Assembly (NCBI RefSeq): GCF_007570865.1
Contig: NZ_VLPS01000003.1
Coordinates: 1 to 64,000 of the forward strand
Length of the DNA: 64,000 nt
Origin: Atlantibacter subterraneus
GTDB taxonomy: Bacteria; Pseudomonadota; Gammaproteobacteria; Enterobacterales; Enterobacteriaceae
Direction: 5' to 3'
Position numbers and translations under genes: made by a program. The notes under the pieces are model-generated. The model saw nothing but the letters and a program-made list of their open reading frames with translations, had not been told where the DNA came from and did no database searches. Positions 35,104 to 45,326 of this stretch are shown one piece after another. How positions within the stretch are numbered: position 1 is the stretch's first letter; the number at the start of each line of letters is the position of its first letter.

Positions 35104-35434
35104 TGGGGGGCGGTGCAGTTTATTAATGGACAGTGGAATGTTTCGTTCGCTTAGGGTGTTTTCATCTATGCGACCTCAGTGTACGCGAACGAGTCAGGGA
35201 CGCTCGCCGCCGCGTCCCCGACACCCCAGGCTCCCGGCCAGCAAAATCGCCGCTGCGCGGTTCCCTCGGCTCCATCTCCTCGCTTCAGGTCGGTCGTGAT
35301 GCTACATCCTGTAGCTCACGACCTCAGCCCCGCATCCCTGCGGGTCTGACCTGGCTCGTCAATTGCGCCTCGGCGATTTTGATGCCGGATTAAAACCCCC
35401 TGGCTATGGCTCCGCTGGTGTTGTTCGTTAAGGG
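35104..35434. other. 331-bp structured non-coding stretch between mak and sbcC
   Basis: No convincing gene is seen. The region holds a strong cruciform: GGTCGTGA (35292-35299) with TCACGACC (35316-35323) and, inside, GCTACA with TGTAGC around TCC. A second hairpin is CCCGCA-TCCC-TGCGGG at 35329-35344. Composition is C-rich on the plus strand from 35210 to 35360, unlike nearby genes. It looks like a dispersed element or the scar of a lost gene; E. coli carries araJ here. Confidence 0.6.
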
Positions 35435-38400
35435 TTAACTTACTGCGTATTCCTTTGCTAATCGGCTGACGCCGAGGCCGTTTATTTTCTTCACTTTGAT
35501 TTGTACCGGGATGCGCTCTTTCATGGCTTCGACGTGGCTGATGACGCCGATGGTTTTGCCGGTGGCGTTGAGGGCGTCCAGCGCGTCGAGGGCAATGTCC
35601 AGGGTTTCGGCGTCGAGGGTGCCGAAGCCTTCATCGAGGAACAGCGAGTCGATGCGGGTTTTGTGGCTTACCAGATCAGACAGCGCGAGCGCCAGCGCCA
35701 GGCTGACCAGGAAGCTTTCGCCGCCGGAAAGGGTGCGGGTGTCGCGCACCGCGTCGGCCTGCCAGGTGTCCACCACTTCCAGCTCCAGCTCTTCGCTGAG
35801 TTTACGCTTCAGTAAGTAGCGCCCGTGCAGCCGGTTGAGCTGCTGGTTCGCCAGCCAGACCAGGTTGTCGAGGGTTAAGCCCTGGGCATATTTGCGGAAT
35901 TTGTCGCCTTTTTGCGAGCCGATTAAGTGGTTGAGATGCGCCCAGGTCGTCAGATGGTCGCTGGCGTCGTCGATCTGCTGTTGCAACCCCTGTAGCCGTT
36001 CTCGATTCTCTGCGTCCTGTCTGATTTGCTGCTTCAGCTCGCCCTGACGGGTGGCATTTTCGCGCAGCGCCTGGCTGAGTTGCGCTATCGCGGCCTGTAG
36101 GGCGTCCGGAACCATCGTTAAATCAATCTCAGCAGGCGGGGCTTGCAGGTGCGCGTTCAGCGCCTGTTCCGCCTGGGCCTGCCGGGTTTGCTGCTCGTGA
36201 AGCTGGCGCTCGGTTTGGGTTTTCAGCGCGCTCAGGCGTTCCAGCTCGAGCGGTTCCAGCACTGCGGCGAGAAACGCGGCTTCATCTGCAAAATGGCTTT
36301 GTGCAAGCAGTTGCTCAAATTCCTGGGTCAGCTGCGCTTCACGGACCTGTTCCCGTTGGCACTGTTCGCTGAGCGTTGCCCACTGGGCTTCCAGCGTCAG
36401 GCACTGGTTATGACACGGCTGCCAGCTCTCCAGCGGTTCGCCATCAACCTGTACGGATTGCGCTTCTTCATCCGGCAATACTGCCAGTACCTCATCGCAG
36501 CGGGCGAGCAGGTTTTGTAACGCAAGCTGGCGGGTTTGCTGCTGCTGCCACTGCTGCGCTTCCTGCTCGCGCGCCCGCAGCCACTCGGCTTCCTGGGCGT
36601 CATCCGGTAGCGTCAGATCCAGCGCGGCAAATTGTTCGCTGAGCGCCTGGTCGCGCGCGGTCATCTCTGCTTCATATTTTGTGATGGCCTGCTGCCTGAC
36701 GCGCGCGTCGTCCGCCAGAAGCTGGTGCTGTTGCAGCAGATAAAGCTGTTGTTCGTACTGGGTCTGCGCCTCAAGCCAGGGTTCCAGCGGCTGGCTGGCG
36801 TCCAGCGTCGCGTCCAGCGCTTGGCACAGCGCTTCCCATTCCGCGCTCAGCGTCTGCGCTTTCTGGGTAATGCCTGCCGCTTCGGCGTCCAGCTCTATCA
36901 GCTGCTTTTGCAGCGAGTTTTGCTGGCCGCGCAGCGTCGCGCCCTGTTCGCCCAGCGCCGATTTTTCCTTTTCAAGCTGCTGGTAGCGCGCCTCGCTGTC
37001 GTTTGGCTGGATAGCGTTATACGCCTCAATGGCCGGATGGTGGGTGGAGCCGCACAGCGGGCAGGGCGCATCGGGCTGGAGCCGCGCTCGCTCAGCCATC
37101 AGGCCCGCAATGGTTTTTTCCAGCTCCCATACCTGAAAGGCGTGCGCCGTCTCTTCCTGTTTCGCTTTGTACGCCGCGCGCTTCTCAACCAGCTGACGAT
37201 CCAGATCCGCTAACTGCCGGGCAATCCCCTGACGCTGCTGGTCGAGCTGCCCGGCGCGCTGGCGCTGGGCAGCAATATCGCGATGCAACACCGCCAGTTT
37301 CTGGCGCTGTCCGCGCTGGGCGGCGGCGCGCTGTAGCTGGCTGTTGAGTTCTTCCGGCGTCAGCGTCAGCGTGACGGGGGCCAGCTGCGCCTGTTTGTTC
37401 TTTACCTGATCCCGCGCGGCGCGCAGTTCGCCGAGCCGGCTGCCGTCGCGGCGGCGCTCCGCAAAAGCGGATTTCCAGCCTGCCAGTTCGCTATGCCACT
37501 GGCCCCAGCGCTGGTGGGTTTGCATCAGTGCGTTGAGCTGTTCCAGTTCTGACCGTGAGTCGGCGGCGCGTTGGGCGATAGCGGCGCGGATCTGCTGGCG
37601 GCGCTGCTTCTCGTTAAGTAAGCGAGTATTTACTTCATCGCGCTGGGTTTGTGTCCGCAGTAGCGCCTGACGCTGGTCGCGGCGCTGCTGCCACAGCGGG
37701 CGCAATTTCTCAGCGGGCAGGGCCAGTTCCAGCCGGGCGATATCGGCCTGCGCCGCGAGCCGGGCCTGTTGTGCCTGCGCCAGATCGGTTTGCGTCTGCT
37801 GGCAGTGGCGTTCGAGCTGCGCTTTCTGGCTTAGCCACTGGTGATGCAGCTGGTTGCGCTGTAGCGCAGTCTGTAGCGTTTGCTCCTGAGAAGTGAGCGC
37901 CTGCAAACTTTCTGCCAGCTGCTGGCGCTGCTCATCACTGAGCAACATCACGCCCTGCGCCTGAGACTGTAATTTTTCCAGATCGATACGCGCCTGCTTA
38001 TGCTGCTCAAACACCCGCGCGGAAATGATCCCGTAAATCTCGGTGCCGGTCAGTTCTTCCAGCAGCTCGGCCCGCTCCTGGGCTTTCGCGTTCAGGAAGG
38101 CGGCAAACTGCCCCTGAGAAAGCATCATCGAACGGGTAAATCGGTCATAATCCAGTCCGGTTAAGGTGGCGACGGCCTCGAGCTTGTCGTTCACTTTATC
38201 CGCCAGGATTTTACCGTCGGCGCTGCGGGCCAGCTCCACGCGGGGAGGCTGGAGTTTGCCGTCCGGCAGGTAGCGGGCGCGATACTGGCACCAGAACGCG
38301 CGATATGCCACGCCTTTGACTTCAAACTCCACTTCCGCCAGGCACTCGGCGGTGTCGCGGGTCATTAAATCGTTCTGCGACTGGGAGATGGTATTGAGGC

Positions 38401-38578
38401 GCGGCGTCTTGTGATACAGCGCCAGGCAAATGGCATCAAGCAGGGTAGTTTTCCCCGCGCCGGTTGGCCCGGTGATAGCGAACAGACCGTTGCTGGAAAA
38501 CGGCTCCTGGGTAAAGTCGATTTTCCATTCGCCCTTCAGGGAGTTGAGATTCTTGAGGCGCAGGCTCAAAATTTTCAT
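35435..38578 (-). CDS. sbcC: Nuclease SbcCD subunit C (Rad50-like ATPase)
   Basis: This 1047-residue SMC-like protein has an N-terminal ATPase half with Walker [10 protein letters not shown] at about 38-46, two long Gln/Glu/Leu/Ala-rich coiled coils, and a zinc hook [10 protein letters not shown] near residue 505. The C-terminal half has signature [17 protein letters not shown] and Walker [13 protein letters not shown]. With SbcD it opens DNA hairpins and cleaves palindromes and protein-blocked ends. It is the same length as E. coli SbcC. Its ATG overlaps the sbcD stop by four bases, so the pair is coupled. The gene ends beside the structured 331-bp stretch. Confidence 0.97.
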   Translation of the reverse strand: MKILSLRLKNLNSLKGEWKIDFTQEPFSSNGLFAITGPTGAGKTTLLDAICLALYHKTPRLNTISQSQNDLMTRDTAECLAEVEFEVKGVAYRAFWCQYRARYLPDGKLQPPRVELARSADGKILADKVNDKLEAVATLTGLDYDRFTRSMMLSQGQFAAFLNAKAQERAELLEELTGTEIYGIISARVFEQHKQARIDLEKLQSQAQGVMLLSDEQRQQLAESLQALTSQEQTLQTALQRNQLHHQWLSQKAQLERHCQQTQTDLAQAQQARLAAQADIARLELALPAEKLRPLWQQRRDQRQALLRTQTQRDEVNTRLLNEKQRRQQIRAAIAQRAADSRSELEQLNALMQTHQRWGQWHSELAGWKSAFAERRRDGSRLGELRAARDQVKNKQAQLAPVTLTLTPEELNSQLQRAAAQRGQRQKLAVLHRDIAAQRQRAGQLDQQRQGIARQLADLDRQLVEKRAAYKAKQEETAHAFQVWELEKTIAGLMAERARLQPDAPCPLCGSTHHPAIEAYNAIQPNDSEARYQQLEKEKSALGEQGATLRGQQNSLQKQLIELDAEAAGITQKAQTLSAEWEALCQALDATLDASQPLEPWLEAQTQYEQQLYLLQQHQLLADDARVRQQAITKYEAEMTARDQALSEQFAALDLTLPDDAQEAEWLRAREQEAQQWQQQQTRQLALQNLLARCDEVLAVLPDEEAQSVQVDGEPLESWQPCHNQCLTLEAQWATLSEQCQREQVREAQLTQEFEQLLAQSHFADEAAFLAAVLEPLELERLSALKTQTERQLHEQQTRQAQAEQALNAHLQAPPAEIDLTMVPDALQAAIAQLSQALRENATRQGELKQQIRQDAENRERLQGLQQQIDDASDHLTTWAHLNHLIGSQKGDKFRKYAQGLTLDNLVWLANQQLNRLHGRYLLKRKLSEELELEVVDTWQADAVRDTRTLSGGESFLVSLALALALSDLVSHKTRIDSLFLDEGFGTLDAETLDIALDALDALNATGKTIGVISHVEAMKERIPVQIKVKKINGLGVSRLAKEYAVS

Positions 38579-39789
38579 GCGTTTTCCTCCTGCTGCATCG
38601 TCTCCAGGGTTTGGGCGAACAGGGTCCTCAGCCGGGCGGCTTCATCGTCTTCCAGCGCTTCGCTTTGCAGGCGGCGTTCAAACACGTCCACGACGCTCAG
38701 TTCGCTCAGGGTTTCGGTTTCCAGGCGGGCGATGGCCTGTTCCCGCTGCTCGCGGTTGCGGCGTAGCAGGATCACTTCCACCGGCAGGTTTTCGGTCATG
38801 GCAACAATCTGACGCTGCATATCGTGCAGGAAGTCGTCGCTGACGATTTCGATATCCAGCCAGGTTTTCGGCTCGGCAGGCGCATCGCGCCACTGTTCAA
38901 GCTGCTGCTCAATCTGCGCCAGATTGCCTTTGATCATCGCCAGCGGCTGGGTAACGGGCACCTCCAGCGGGGTGATAGCGGTCAGCGATCCGGCGGAAAA
39001 CTCCACCAGATTCACTATCTTTGCGCCGCCGGTTTCATCAAAACTGAGCGGGATCGGCGAGCCGCAATAGCGGATATGTTCGCTTTTCGCTACGCACTGG
39101 GCGCGGTGAATATGGCCCAGCGCGATGTAATCCGCCGCCGGGAAATGGCTGGCGGGGAAGGCGTCCAGCGTGCCGATGTAGATATCACGCACCGCGTCGG
39201 TTTTGGTGACGCCCAGCGCCGTTAAGTGCCCGGTGGCGATAATCGGCAGCGCCCGTTCGCCGCGCAGCCGACAGGCGGCGTCAAAGCATTCCTGATAGTG
39301 GCGGGAAATTGCCTCTAACAGTTGCAGCTGTTTTTCGCTGCCCGACTCCCCGGCGCGGCTTCGGGTTACGTCGCGCGGGCGTAAAAACGGGATCGGACAC
39401 AGCACCGCGCCCGGTTCGCCATTAAGTCTATTGATAATCAGCGCCTGGCCTTCCGGATGATGCTGCGCACTGGCAATCACCCGGGTATTCAGGCAGGCCA
39501 GCAGCTCGCGGGATTCATTGAGCGTGGCGACGGAATCATGATTGCCAGCCAGCACGATCAGCTGGCAGCCGGTGGGCTGGAGATCCACCACAAAGCGGTT
39601 ATACAGTTCGCGCGCGTAGCTCGGCGGCGAGCCGGTATCGAAAATATCCCCGGCGACGATGATGGCGTCCACCTGCTGTTCCGCCGCCGTCTGGCACAGC
39701 CAGTTCAGAAAGGCCTGATGCTCCGCGGCGCGGCTTTTAGTATAAAAATTTTGACCGAGGTGCCAGTCTGAGGTGTGGAGGATGCGCAT
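38575..39789 (-). CDS. sbcD: Nuclease SbcCD subunit D (Mre11-like)
   Basis: This 404-residue phosphoesterase has metal-binding motifs [13 protein letters not shown] (Asp8, His10), [28 protein letters not shown] and [11 protein letters not shown], the full Mre11-type set. It is the Mn-dependent endo/exonuclease part of SbcCD. Three ATGs stand in a row (39795, 39792, 39789); the last has the right spacing from AGGGA and matches the E. coli start. The frame is open upstream into the phoB control region but is not SbcD-like there. It is divergent from phoB, as in E. coli. Confidence 0.97.
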   Translation of the reverse strand: MRILHTSDWHLGQNFYTKSRAAEHQAFLNWLCQTAAEQQVDAIIVAGDIFDTGSPPSYARELYNRFVVDLQPTGCQLIVLAGNHDSVATLNESRELLACLNTRVIASAQHHPEGQALIINRLNGEPGAVLCPIPFLRPRDVTRSRAGESGSEKQLQLLEAISRHYQECFDAACRLRGERALPIIATGHLTALGVTKTDAVRDIYIGTLDAFPASHFPAADYIALGHIHRAQCVAKSEHIRYCGSPIPLSFDETGGAKIVNLVEFSAGSLTAITPLEVPVTQPLAMIKGNLAQIEQQLEQWRDAPAEPKTWLDIEIVSDDFLHDMQRQIVAMTENLPVEVILLRRNREQREQAIARLETETLSELSVVDVFERRLQSEALEDDEAARLRTLFAQTLETMQQEENA

Positions 39790-39900
39790 CATCATTCCCT
39801 GTGGCGTAAAAGCGAAAGGGGGATTATAACCCTCCTTATACATCACTGTCCTGACGCCAGATTTATACAGCAAACTGATGGGTAATAAGACCGTCATCTT

Positions 39901-39933
39901 TTTCATAAATCTGTCATAAAACTGACGCATAAT
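39901..39933 (+). promoter_or_regulatory. Pho box and -10 of phoB
   Basis: TTTCATAAAT (39901-39910), CTGTCATAAAA (39911-39921) and CTGACGCAT follow at an 11-bp period. The 18-bp unit at 39911-39928 matches the Pho box CTGTCATAWAWCTGTCAY at 16 positions. A -10 CATAAT is at 39928-39933. PhoB bound here activates its own operon under phosphate starvation. Confidence 0.9.
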
Positions 39934-39977
39934 GGCGCCGCATTCAGAAAATTCGACTTAATTTGACAGGGCTAATC

Positions 39978-40667
39978 ATGGCGAGACGTATCCTGGTCGT
40001 TGAAGATGAAGCGCCAATCCGTGAGATGGTGTGCTTCGTACTCGAACAAAATGGCTTCCAGCCGGTTGAAGCGGAAGATTATGACACCGCGGTGAATCAG
40101 CTTAACGAACCCTGGCCCGATCTTATCCTGCTGGACTGGATGCTGCCGGGCGGCTCCGGGCTTCAGTTTATCAAGCATCTTAAACGCGAAGCGCTGACCC
40201 GCGATATCCCGGTAATGATGCTGACCGCGCGCGGCGAAGAAGAAGACCGGGTGCGCGGGCTGGAAACCGGCGCGGACGATTACATCACCAAGCCGTTCTC
40301 CCCGAAAGAGCTGGTGGCGCGGATTAAAGCCGTGATGCGCCGTATCTCCCCGATGGCGGTGGAGGAGGTGATTGAGATGCAGGGGCTGAGCCTCGATCCC
40401 AGCTCCCACCGCGTGATGACCGGCGAAAACCCCCTCGATATGGGCCCTACCGAATTCAAACTGTTACACTTCTTTATGACCCACCCGGAGCGGGTTTACA
40501 GCCGTGAACAGCTGCTTAATCACGTCTGGGGCACCAATGTGTATGTGGAAGACCGAACCGTGGACGTACATATCCGCCGCCTGCGTAAAGCGCTGGAGCT
40601 GAGCGGGCACGACCGGATGGTGCAAACGGTTCGCGGCACCGGCTACCGCTTCTCAAGTCGTTTTTAA
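39978..40667 (+). CDS. phoB: Phosphate regulon response regulator PhoB
   Basis: This 229-residue regulator has an N-terminal receiver (acidic pocket VVEDE at 8-12 and phosphoacceptor Asp53 in LLDWMLPGG, Lys in TKPFSPKEL) and a C-terminal OmpR/PhoB winged helix ([43 protein letters not shown]). It is almost identical to E. coli PhoB. Phosphorylated PhoB binds Pho boxes, one of which precedes this gene. ATG at 39978 ([11 protein letters not shown]) is the known start; an in-frame ATG five codons earlier is ignored. phoR follows after 23 bp. Confidence 0.98.
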   Translation: MARRILVVEDEAPIREMVCFVLEQNGFQPVEAEDYDTAVNQLNEPWPDLILLDWMLPGGSGLQFIKHLKREALTRDIPVMMLTARGEEEDRVRGLETGADDYITKPFSPKELVARIKAVMRRISPMAVEEVIEMQGLSLDPSSHRVMTGENPLDMGPTEFKLLHFFMTHPERVYSREQLLNHVWGTNVYVEDRTVDVHIRRLRKALELSGHDRMVQTVRGTGYRFSSRF

Positions 40668-40690
40668 TCACGATAACCGGAGAGTGACGC

Positions 40691-42001
40691 GTGCTGGAAC
40701 GGCTGTCATGGAAAAGGCTGGCCCTTGAGCTGGTGCTGTGTTGTATTCCGGCCCTGATTTTAGGGGCCATTTTTGGTTACTGGGCGTGGTTTCTGCTGCT
40801 GGCGGTCACCGGCCTGTTGGTGTGGCATTTCTGGAATCTGATGCGCCTTTCCTGGTGGATCTGGGTCGATCGCAGCATGACGCCGCCGCCGGGGCGGGGC
40901 AGTTGGGACCCGCTGCTTTACGGCCTGCATCAGATGCAGTTGCGTAACAAAAAGCGCCGCCGCGAGCTGGGTAACCTGATCAAACGCTTTCGCAGCGGCG
41001 CGGAATCTTTGCCGGATGCGGTGATCCTCACCACCGAAGAGGGCAATATCTTCTGGTGTAACGGCCTGGCCCAGCAGCTGTTAGGGCTGCGCTGGCCGGA
41101 CGATAACGGCCAAAATATTCTTAACCTGCTGCGTTACCCGGAATTCACCAACTGGCTGAAGGGGCGACAGTTTACCCGTCCGCTCAATCTGGTGCTGAAT
41201 AACGGCCGTCATCTGGAATTCCGCGTGATGCCCTACAGCGAAGAACAACTGCTGATGGTGGCGCGCGACGTCACGCAAATGCACCAGCTGGAAGGCGCGC
41301 GGCGTAATTTCTTTGCCAACGTCAGTCACGAATTGCGTACACCCCTGACGGTGCTTCAGGGCTACCTGGAGATGATGGACGACAAACCACTGGAAGGCCC
41401 GCTGCGTGAGAAAGCCATCCACACCATGCGCGAGCAAACCCACCGCATGGAAGGGCTGGTCAAACAGCTGCTGACGCTCTCAAAAATCGAAGCCGCGCCG
41501 GCGCTGGTGCTTAATGAGCAAATTGATGTGCCGATGATGCTGCGGGTAGTAGAGCGCGAAGCGCAAACCTTAAGCCATAAAAAACATACGCTTAAGTTTG
41601 ATGTCGACAACGATCTGAAAGTGCTGGGTAACGACGAACAGCTGCGCAGCGCCATCTCCAACCTGGTGTATAACGCCGTGAACCACACCCCGGAAGGCAC
41701 GGCGATTACCGTGACCTGGCAACGTGTTCCGCAGGGAGCAAAGTTTTCGGTACAGGATAACGGGCCGGGAATTTCTGCGGAGCATATTCCGCGTCTTACC
41801 GAGCGTTTCTATCGGGTGGATAAAGCCCGTTCCCGCCAGACCGGCGGCAGTGGGCTGGGGCTGGCGATTGTGAAGCACGCCCTCAGCCATCACGATGCGC
41901 GCCTTGAGATCGAGAGCCAACCCGGCAAAGGCACCACCTTTACGTTTGTGCTGCCGGAACGGCTAATCGCAAATCCTGCCCCGGTACGGCAAATCAGCTA
42001 A
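40691..42001 (+). CDS. phoR: Phosphate regulon sensor kinase PhoR
   Basis: This 436-residue inner-membrane histidine kinase has two close N-terminal spans ([21 protein letters not shown] and [15 protein letters not shown]), a short basic linker, a PAS domain ([27 protein letters not shown]), the phosphorylation site [11 protein letters not shown] with His213, and a catalytic ATPase domain ([27 protein letters not shown]). With PstSCAB and PhoU it senses external phosphate and phosphorylates or dephosphorylates PhoB. Start is GTG at 40691 with GGAGAG upstream. The C-terminal nine residues differ from E. coli. A terminator follows. Confidence 0.98.
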   Translation: MLERLSWKRLALELVLCCIPALILGAIFGYWAWFLLLAVTGLLVWHFWNLMRLSWWIWVDRSMTPPPGRGSWDPLLYGLHQMQLRNKKRRRELGNLIKRFRSGAESLPDAVILTTEEGNIFWCNGLAQQLLGLRWPDDNGQNILNLLRYPEFTNWLKGRQFTRPLNLVLNNGRHLEFRVMPYSEEQLLMVARDVTQMHQLEGARRNFFANVSHELRTPLTVLQGYLEMMDDKPLEGPLREKAIHTMREQTHRMEGLVKQLLTLSKIEAAPALVLNEQIDVPMMLRVVEREAQTLSHKKHTLKFDVDNDLKVLGNDEQLRSAISNLVYNAVNHTPEGTAITVTWQRVPQGAKFSVQDNGPGISAEHIPRLTERFYRVDKARSRQTGGSGLGLAIVKHALSHHDARLEIESQPGKGTTFTFVLPERLIANPAPVRQIS

Positions 42002-42026
42002 TCCCGCTGTAAAACTTAGTTTCCAT

Positions 42027-42048
42027 GGGCCAGTAAACTGGCCCTTTT
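42027..42048 (+). terminator. phoBR terminator
   Basis: GGGCCAG-TAAA-CTGGCCC at 42027-42044 is a perfect 7-bp stem followed by TTTT. Confidence 0.88.
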
Positions 42049-42230
42049 GCCGTTTGGTTTCCTTAACTCCTGTCTTATTTTTGACGGTTGTTTGTTTTTT
42101 GTTCGCATTAAAAGCCATAACATTTTTAAGATTCTGGTATGAATATCTAACTCACTTCGTGAATGTGGAATAATCTACTGGTTTTTAGATCCCTTATTGC
42201 CTTCAAACGTTATAAGCGTTTAAATTGCGC

Positions 42231-42300
42231 ACCTGATGTTGCCAGACTCACTGTAATTTCGTGGTAAACCAAAAAACTATTCTCCGCCACGGCATCAGGT
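42231..42300 (+). promoter_or_regulatory. Structured leader upstream of brnQ
   Basis: ACCTGATG at 42231-42238 pairs perfectly with CATCAGGT at 42293-42300. Inside, CGTGG (42260-42264) pairs with CCACG (42287-42291). A nested RNA stem of this kind about 100 bases before the start codon could control brnQ translation or transcription. Just before it AAACG-TTATAAG-CGTTT (42206-42222) is another inverted repeat with a TATAA core. The gap phoR-brnQ (42002-42403) shows no gene. Confidence 0.45.
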
Positions 42301-42403
42301 AAGTGTTTTTCGCTGATTTATAACGAAACGACGCTATTTCGCTCATCGCTGGCAGCAAAAACGTCATTCTTTTCAACACCACATCCACAGGCAGTTAGAC
42401 TTT

Positions 42404-43723
42404 ATGACCCATCAATTGAAATCGCGTGACATCATCGCATTGGGCTTTATGACCTTTGCGCTGTTTGTTGGCGCTGGCAACATCATCTTTCCCCCTATGG
42501 TTGGCCTGCAGGCGGGCGAACACGTCTGGACGGCGGCGATCGGCTTTCTGATCACGGCGGTCGGTCTGCCTGTGCTGACCGTGGTGGCGCTGGCGAAAGT
42601 TGGCGGCGGCGTTGACAGCCTGAGCACGCCGATTGGCCGTGGCGCGGGCATTCTGCTGGCGACCGTGTGTTATCTGGCCGTGGGGCCGCTGTTTGCCACG
42701 CCGCGTACCGCCACCGTTTCTTTTGAAATGGGGATTGCGCCGCTGACCGGCGACGGCGCGATGCCGCTGTTTATCTACAGCCTGATTTATTTCGCGCTGG
42801 TAATCCTGGTGTCGCTGTATCCGGGCAAACTGCTCGATACCGTGGGCAATTTCCTGGCACCGCTGAAAATCGTCGCGCTGACCGTTCTGGCGGTTGCCGC
42901 TCTGTTGTGGCCTGCGGGCGATATCAGCGTCGCTACCGACGTCTATCAGAACGCGGCGTTTTCTAACGGCTTCGTTAACGGCTATCTGACCATGGATACC
43001 CTGGGCGCGATGGTGTTCGGTATTGTTATCGTTAATGCGGCGCGTTCACGCGGCGTCACCGAAGCGCGTCTGCTGACCCGCTACACCGTGTGGGCTGGCC
43101 TGATGGCGGGTATCGGCTTGACCCTGCTGTATCTGGCGCTGTTCCGTCTGGGTTCAGACAGCGCGATTCTGGTGGATCAGTCTGCTAACGGCGCGGCAAT
43201 TCTTCACGCCTACGTGCAGCACACCTTCGGCGGCGCAGGCAGCTTCCTGCTGGCGGCATTGATTTTCATCGCCTGTATGGTGACCGCAGTGGGCCTGACC
43301 TGCGCCTGCGCCGAGTTCTTCGCGCAGTATCTGCCGCTGTCGTACCGCTCGCTGGTGTTTATCCTCGGTGGCTTCTCGATGGTGGTCTCGAATCTGGGCC
43401 TCAGCCACCTGATCCAGATTTCCATTCCGGTGCTGACGGCCATTTATCCGCCGTGCATCGTGCTGGTAGTGTTGAGCTTCACCCGCGGTTGGTGGCACAA
43501 TTCCACCCGCGTTATCGCACCGGCGATGTTAATCAGCCTGCTGTTGGGCCTGATTGATGGCGTCAAAGCTTCGGCGCTGGGCGGCATGTTGCCGGCCTGG
43601 ACGCAGAAAATGCCGCTGGCCGATCAAGGGCTGGCCTGGCTGATGCCGGCGGTTGCGATGGTGGTGATTGCCGCTATTTGGGATCGCGCAGCGGGGCGTC
43701 AGGTGACCTCCACCGCGCACTAA
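42404..43723 (+). CDS. brnQ: Branched-chain amino acid transporter BrnQ
   Basis: This 439-residue carrier of the LIVCS family has about 12 predicted spans. It opens [40 protein letters not shown], the family's cation-binding start, and later has [15 protein letters not shown]. It takes up leucine, isoleucine and valine with a cation. It is highly similar to E. coli BrnQ. A 400-bp leader with inverted repeats precedes it, and a strong terminator separates it from proY. Confidence 0.97.
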   Translation: MTHQLKSRDIIALGFMTFALFVGAGNIIFPPMVGLQAGEHVWTAAIGFLITAVGLPVLTVVALAKVGGGVDSLSTPIGRGAGILLATVCYLAVGPLFATPRTATVSFEMGIAPLTGDGAMPLFIYSLIYFALVILVSLYPGKLLDTVGNFLAPLKIVALTVLAVAALLWPAGDISVATDVYQNAAFSNGFVNGYLTMDTLGAMVFGIVIVNAARSRGVTEARLLTRYTVWAGLMAGIGLTLLYLALFRLGSDSAILVDQSANGAAILHAYVQHTFGGAGSFLLAALIFIACMVTAVGLTCACAEFFAQYLPLSYRSLVFILGGFSMVVSNLGLSHLIQISIPVLTAIYPPCIVLVVLSFTRGWWHNSTRVIAPAMLISLLLGLIDGVKASALGGMLPAWTQKMPLADQGLAWLMPAVAMVVIAAIWDRAAGRQVTSTAH

Positions 43724-43741
43724 AAAAGCCGGACAGATTTT

Positions 43742-43770
43742 AACCACGGGGCCCGCTCCGTGGTTTTTTT
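43742..43770 (+). terminator. brnQ terminator
   Basis: AACCACGG at 43742-43749 and CCGTGGTT at 43758-43765 form a perfect stem, then five T. The proY start is 26 bases after it, so proY needs its own promoter or read-through. Confidence 0.9.
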
Positions 43771-43795
43771 ATTGTGTAACCAGGTACTTAACAAC

Positions 43796-45169
43796 ATGGA
43801 TAACGGGACTAAGCTCAAACGCGGTTTGAGTACGCGACATATTCGCTTTATGGCACTCGGCTCGGCGATTGGCACCGGGCTTTTTTACGGCTCCGCCGAC
43901 GCCATTAAAATGGCCGGTCCGAGCGTGCTGCTGGCGTATATCATCGGCGGCGTGGCGGCCTACATTATCATGCGCGCGCTGGGTGAAATGTCGGTACATA
44001 ACCCTGCCGCCAGCTCATTCTCCCGTTATGCCCAGGAAAACTTAGGCCCGCTGGCGGGCTACATCACCGGCTGGACCTACTGCTTTGAAATCCTGATCGT
44101 CGCCATCGCCGACGTGACCGCCTTCGGCATTTATATGGGCGTCTGGTTCCCTGCCGTGCCGCACTGGGTGTGGGTGCTGAGCGTGGTGCTGATCATCTGC
44201 GCCATCAACCTGATGAGCGTTAAAGTGTTCGGCGAGATGGAGTTCTGGTTCTCGTTCTTCAAGGTCGCCACCATTATCATCATGATTGCCGCCGGTTTCG
44301 GCATCATTATCTGGGGCATCGGCAACGGCGGGCAGCCGACCGGCATCAGCAACCTCTGGAGCTACGGCGGCTTCTTCGCCAACGGCTGGATTGGTACTGT
44401 AATGGCCTTGCAGATGGTGATGTTCGCCTACGGCGGCATCGAAATCATCGGTATTACCGCAGGCGAAGCCAAAGATCCGGAGAAGTCGATTCCGCGCGCT
44501 ATTAATTCCGTGCCGCTGCGTATTCTGGTGTTCTACGTGGGTACGCTGTTCGTGATTATGTCCATTTACCCGTGGAACCAGGTCGGCACCAACGGCAGCC
44601 CGTTCGTCCTGACCTTCCAGCATATGGGCATCACCTTTGCCGCCGGTATTCTTAACTTTGTGGTGATCACCGCCTCCCTGTCGGCGATTAACAGCGACGT
44701 GTTCGGCGTGGGCCGCATGCTGCACGGTATGGCGGACCAGGGCAGTGCGCCGAAAGTGTTCGCTAAAACCTCGCGTAACGGCGTGCCGTGGGTGACCGTG
44801 ATGGTGATGACCGCCGCGCTGCTGCTGGCGGTGTATCTCAACTACATCATGCCGGAGAACGTGTTCCTGGTGATTGCCTCGCTGGCGACCTTCGCCACCG
44901 TGTGGGTGTGGATCATGATTTTGCTGTCGCAAATCTGGTTCCGCCGTCGTTTATCTCCGGAAGAAGTGAAGGCGCTGAAATTTAAAGTGCCGGGCGGCGT
45001 CACCACTACGGTGATCGGCTTGATCTTCCTGGTGTTTATTATCGGCCTGATTGGCTACCACCCGGATACCCGTATCTCGCTCTACGTTGGCTTCGCGTGG
45101 ATTGCCCTGCTGCTGGTGGGCTGGGTGTTCAAGCGCCGCCACGACGCCCGCACGCGCCTGACCGCCTAA
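43796..45169 (+). CDS. proY: Amino acid permease ProY (APC family)
   Basis: This 457-residue inner-membrane permease has 12 predicted spans. The APC-type start is [31 protein letters not shown], with the substrate-binding GSAIGTG. The middle has [31 protein letters not shown]. coli ProY is a cryptic proline (or histidine-related) permease; the sequence here is highly similar. ATG at 43796 is chosen because the open frame before it overlaps the brnQ terminator. AGG is 11 nt upstream, so initiation may be weak. A terminator follows. Confidence 0.95.
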   Translation: MDNGTKLKRGLSTRHIRFMALGSAIGTGLFYGSADAIKMAGPSVLLAYIIGGVAAYIIMRALGEMSVHNPAASSFSRYAQENLGPLAGYITGWTYCFEILIVAIADVTAFGIYMGVWFPAVPHWVWVLSVVLIICAINLMSVKVFGEMEFWFSFFKVATIIIMIAAGFGIIIWGIGNGGQPTGISNLWSYGGFFANGWIGTVMALQMVMFAYGGIEIIGITAGEAKDPEKSIPRAINSVPLRILVFYVGTLFVIMSIYPWNQVGTNGSPFVLTFQHMGITFAAGILNFVVITASLSAINSDVFGVGRMLHGMADQGSAPKVFAKTSRNGVPWVTVMVMTAALLLAVYLNYIMPENVFLVIASLATFATVWVWIMILLSQIWFRRRLSPEEVKALKFKVPGGVTTTVIGLIFLVFIIGLIGYHPDTRISLYVGFAWIALLLVGWVFKRRHDARTRLTA

Positions 45170-45177
45170 TCTCTTCC

Positions 45178-45207
45178 ATCCCCGCCGCCTGGCGGGGATG
45201 TTGTTTT
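45178..45207 (+). terminator. proY terminator
   Basis: ATCCCCGCC-GCCT-GGCGGGGAT at 45178-45199 is a perfect stem, followed by GTTGTTTT. Confidence 0.88.
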
Positions 45208-45237
45208 CGCTCTACGCTCAGTGATCTCCACCTGTTA

Positions 45238-45247
45238 ACTCCTCCCC
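45238..45247 (-). promoter_or_regulatory. MalT-like box before malZ
   Basis: Read on the minus strand the bases are GGGGAGGAGT, nine of ten positions of the MalT box GGGGAKGAGG. It is 80 bp before malZ. E. coli malZ is MalT-dependent. A partner box in the usual arrangement is not clear. Confidence 0.5.
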
Positions 45248-45326
45248 TAAATAAACGCAAAATGAGGAAGGCGGCATGCCGCTGATATGGCATGGTGGCG
45301 TCAAAAATTGACCGAGGGGAAATACG

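Noticed and set aside
35133-35393. 86-codon plus-strand frame in the mak-sbcC gap
   Set aside because: No ribosome-binding site, composition is Arg/Ser/Pro-rich as expected from GC-rich non-coding DNA, and it runs across strong hairpins.
44042-44932. 296-codon open frame antisense to proY
   Set aside because: Residues are His/Asn/Gly-rich complements of membrane codons; no start signal.
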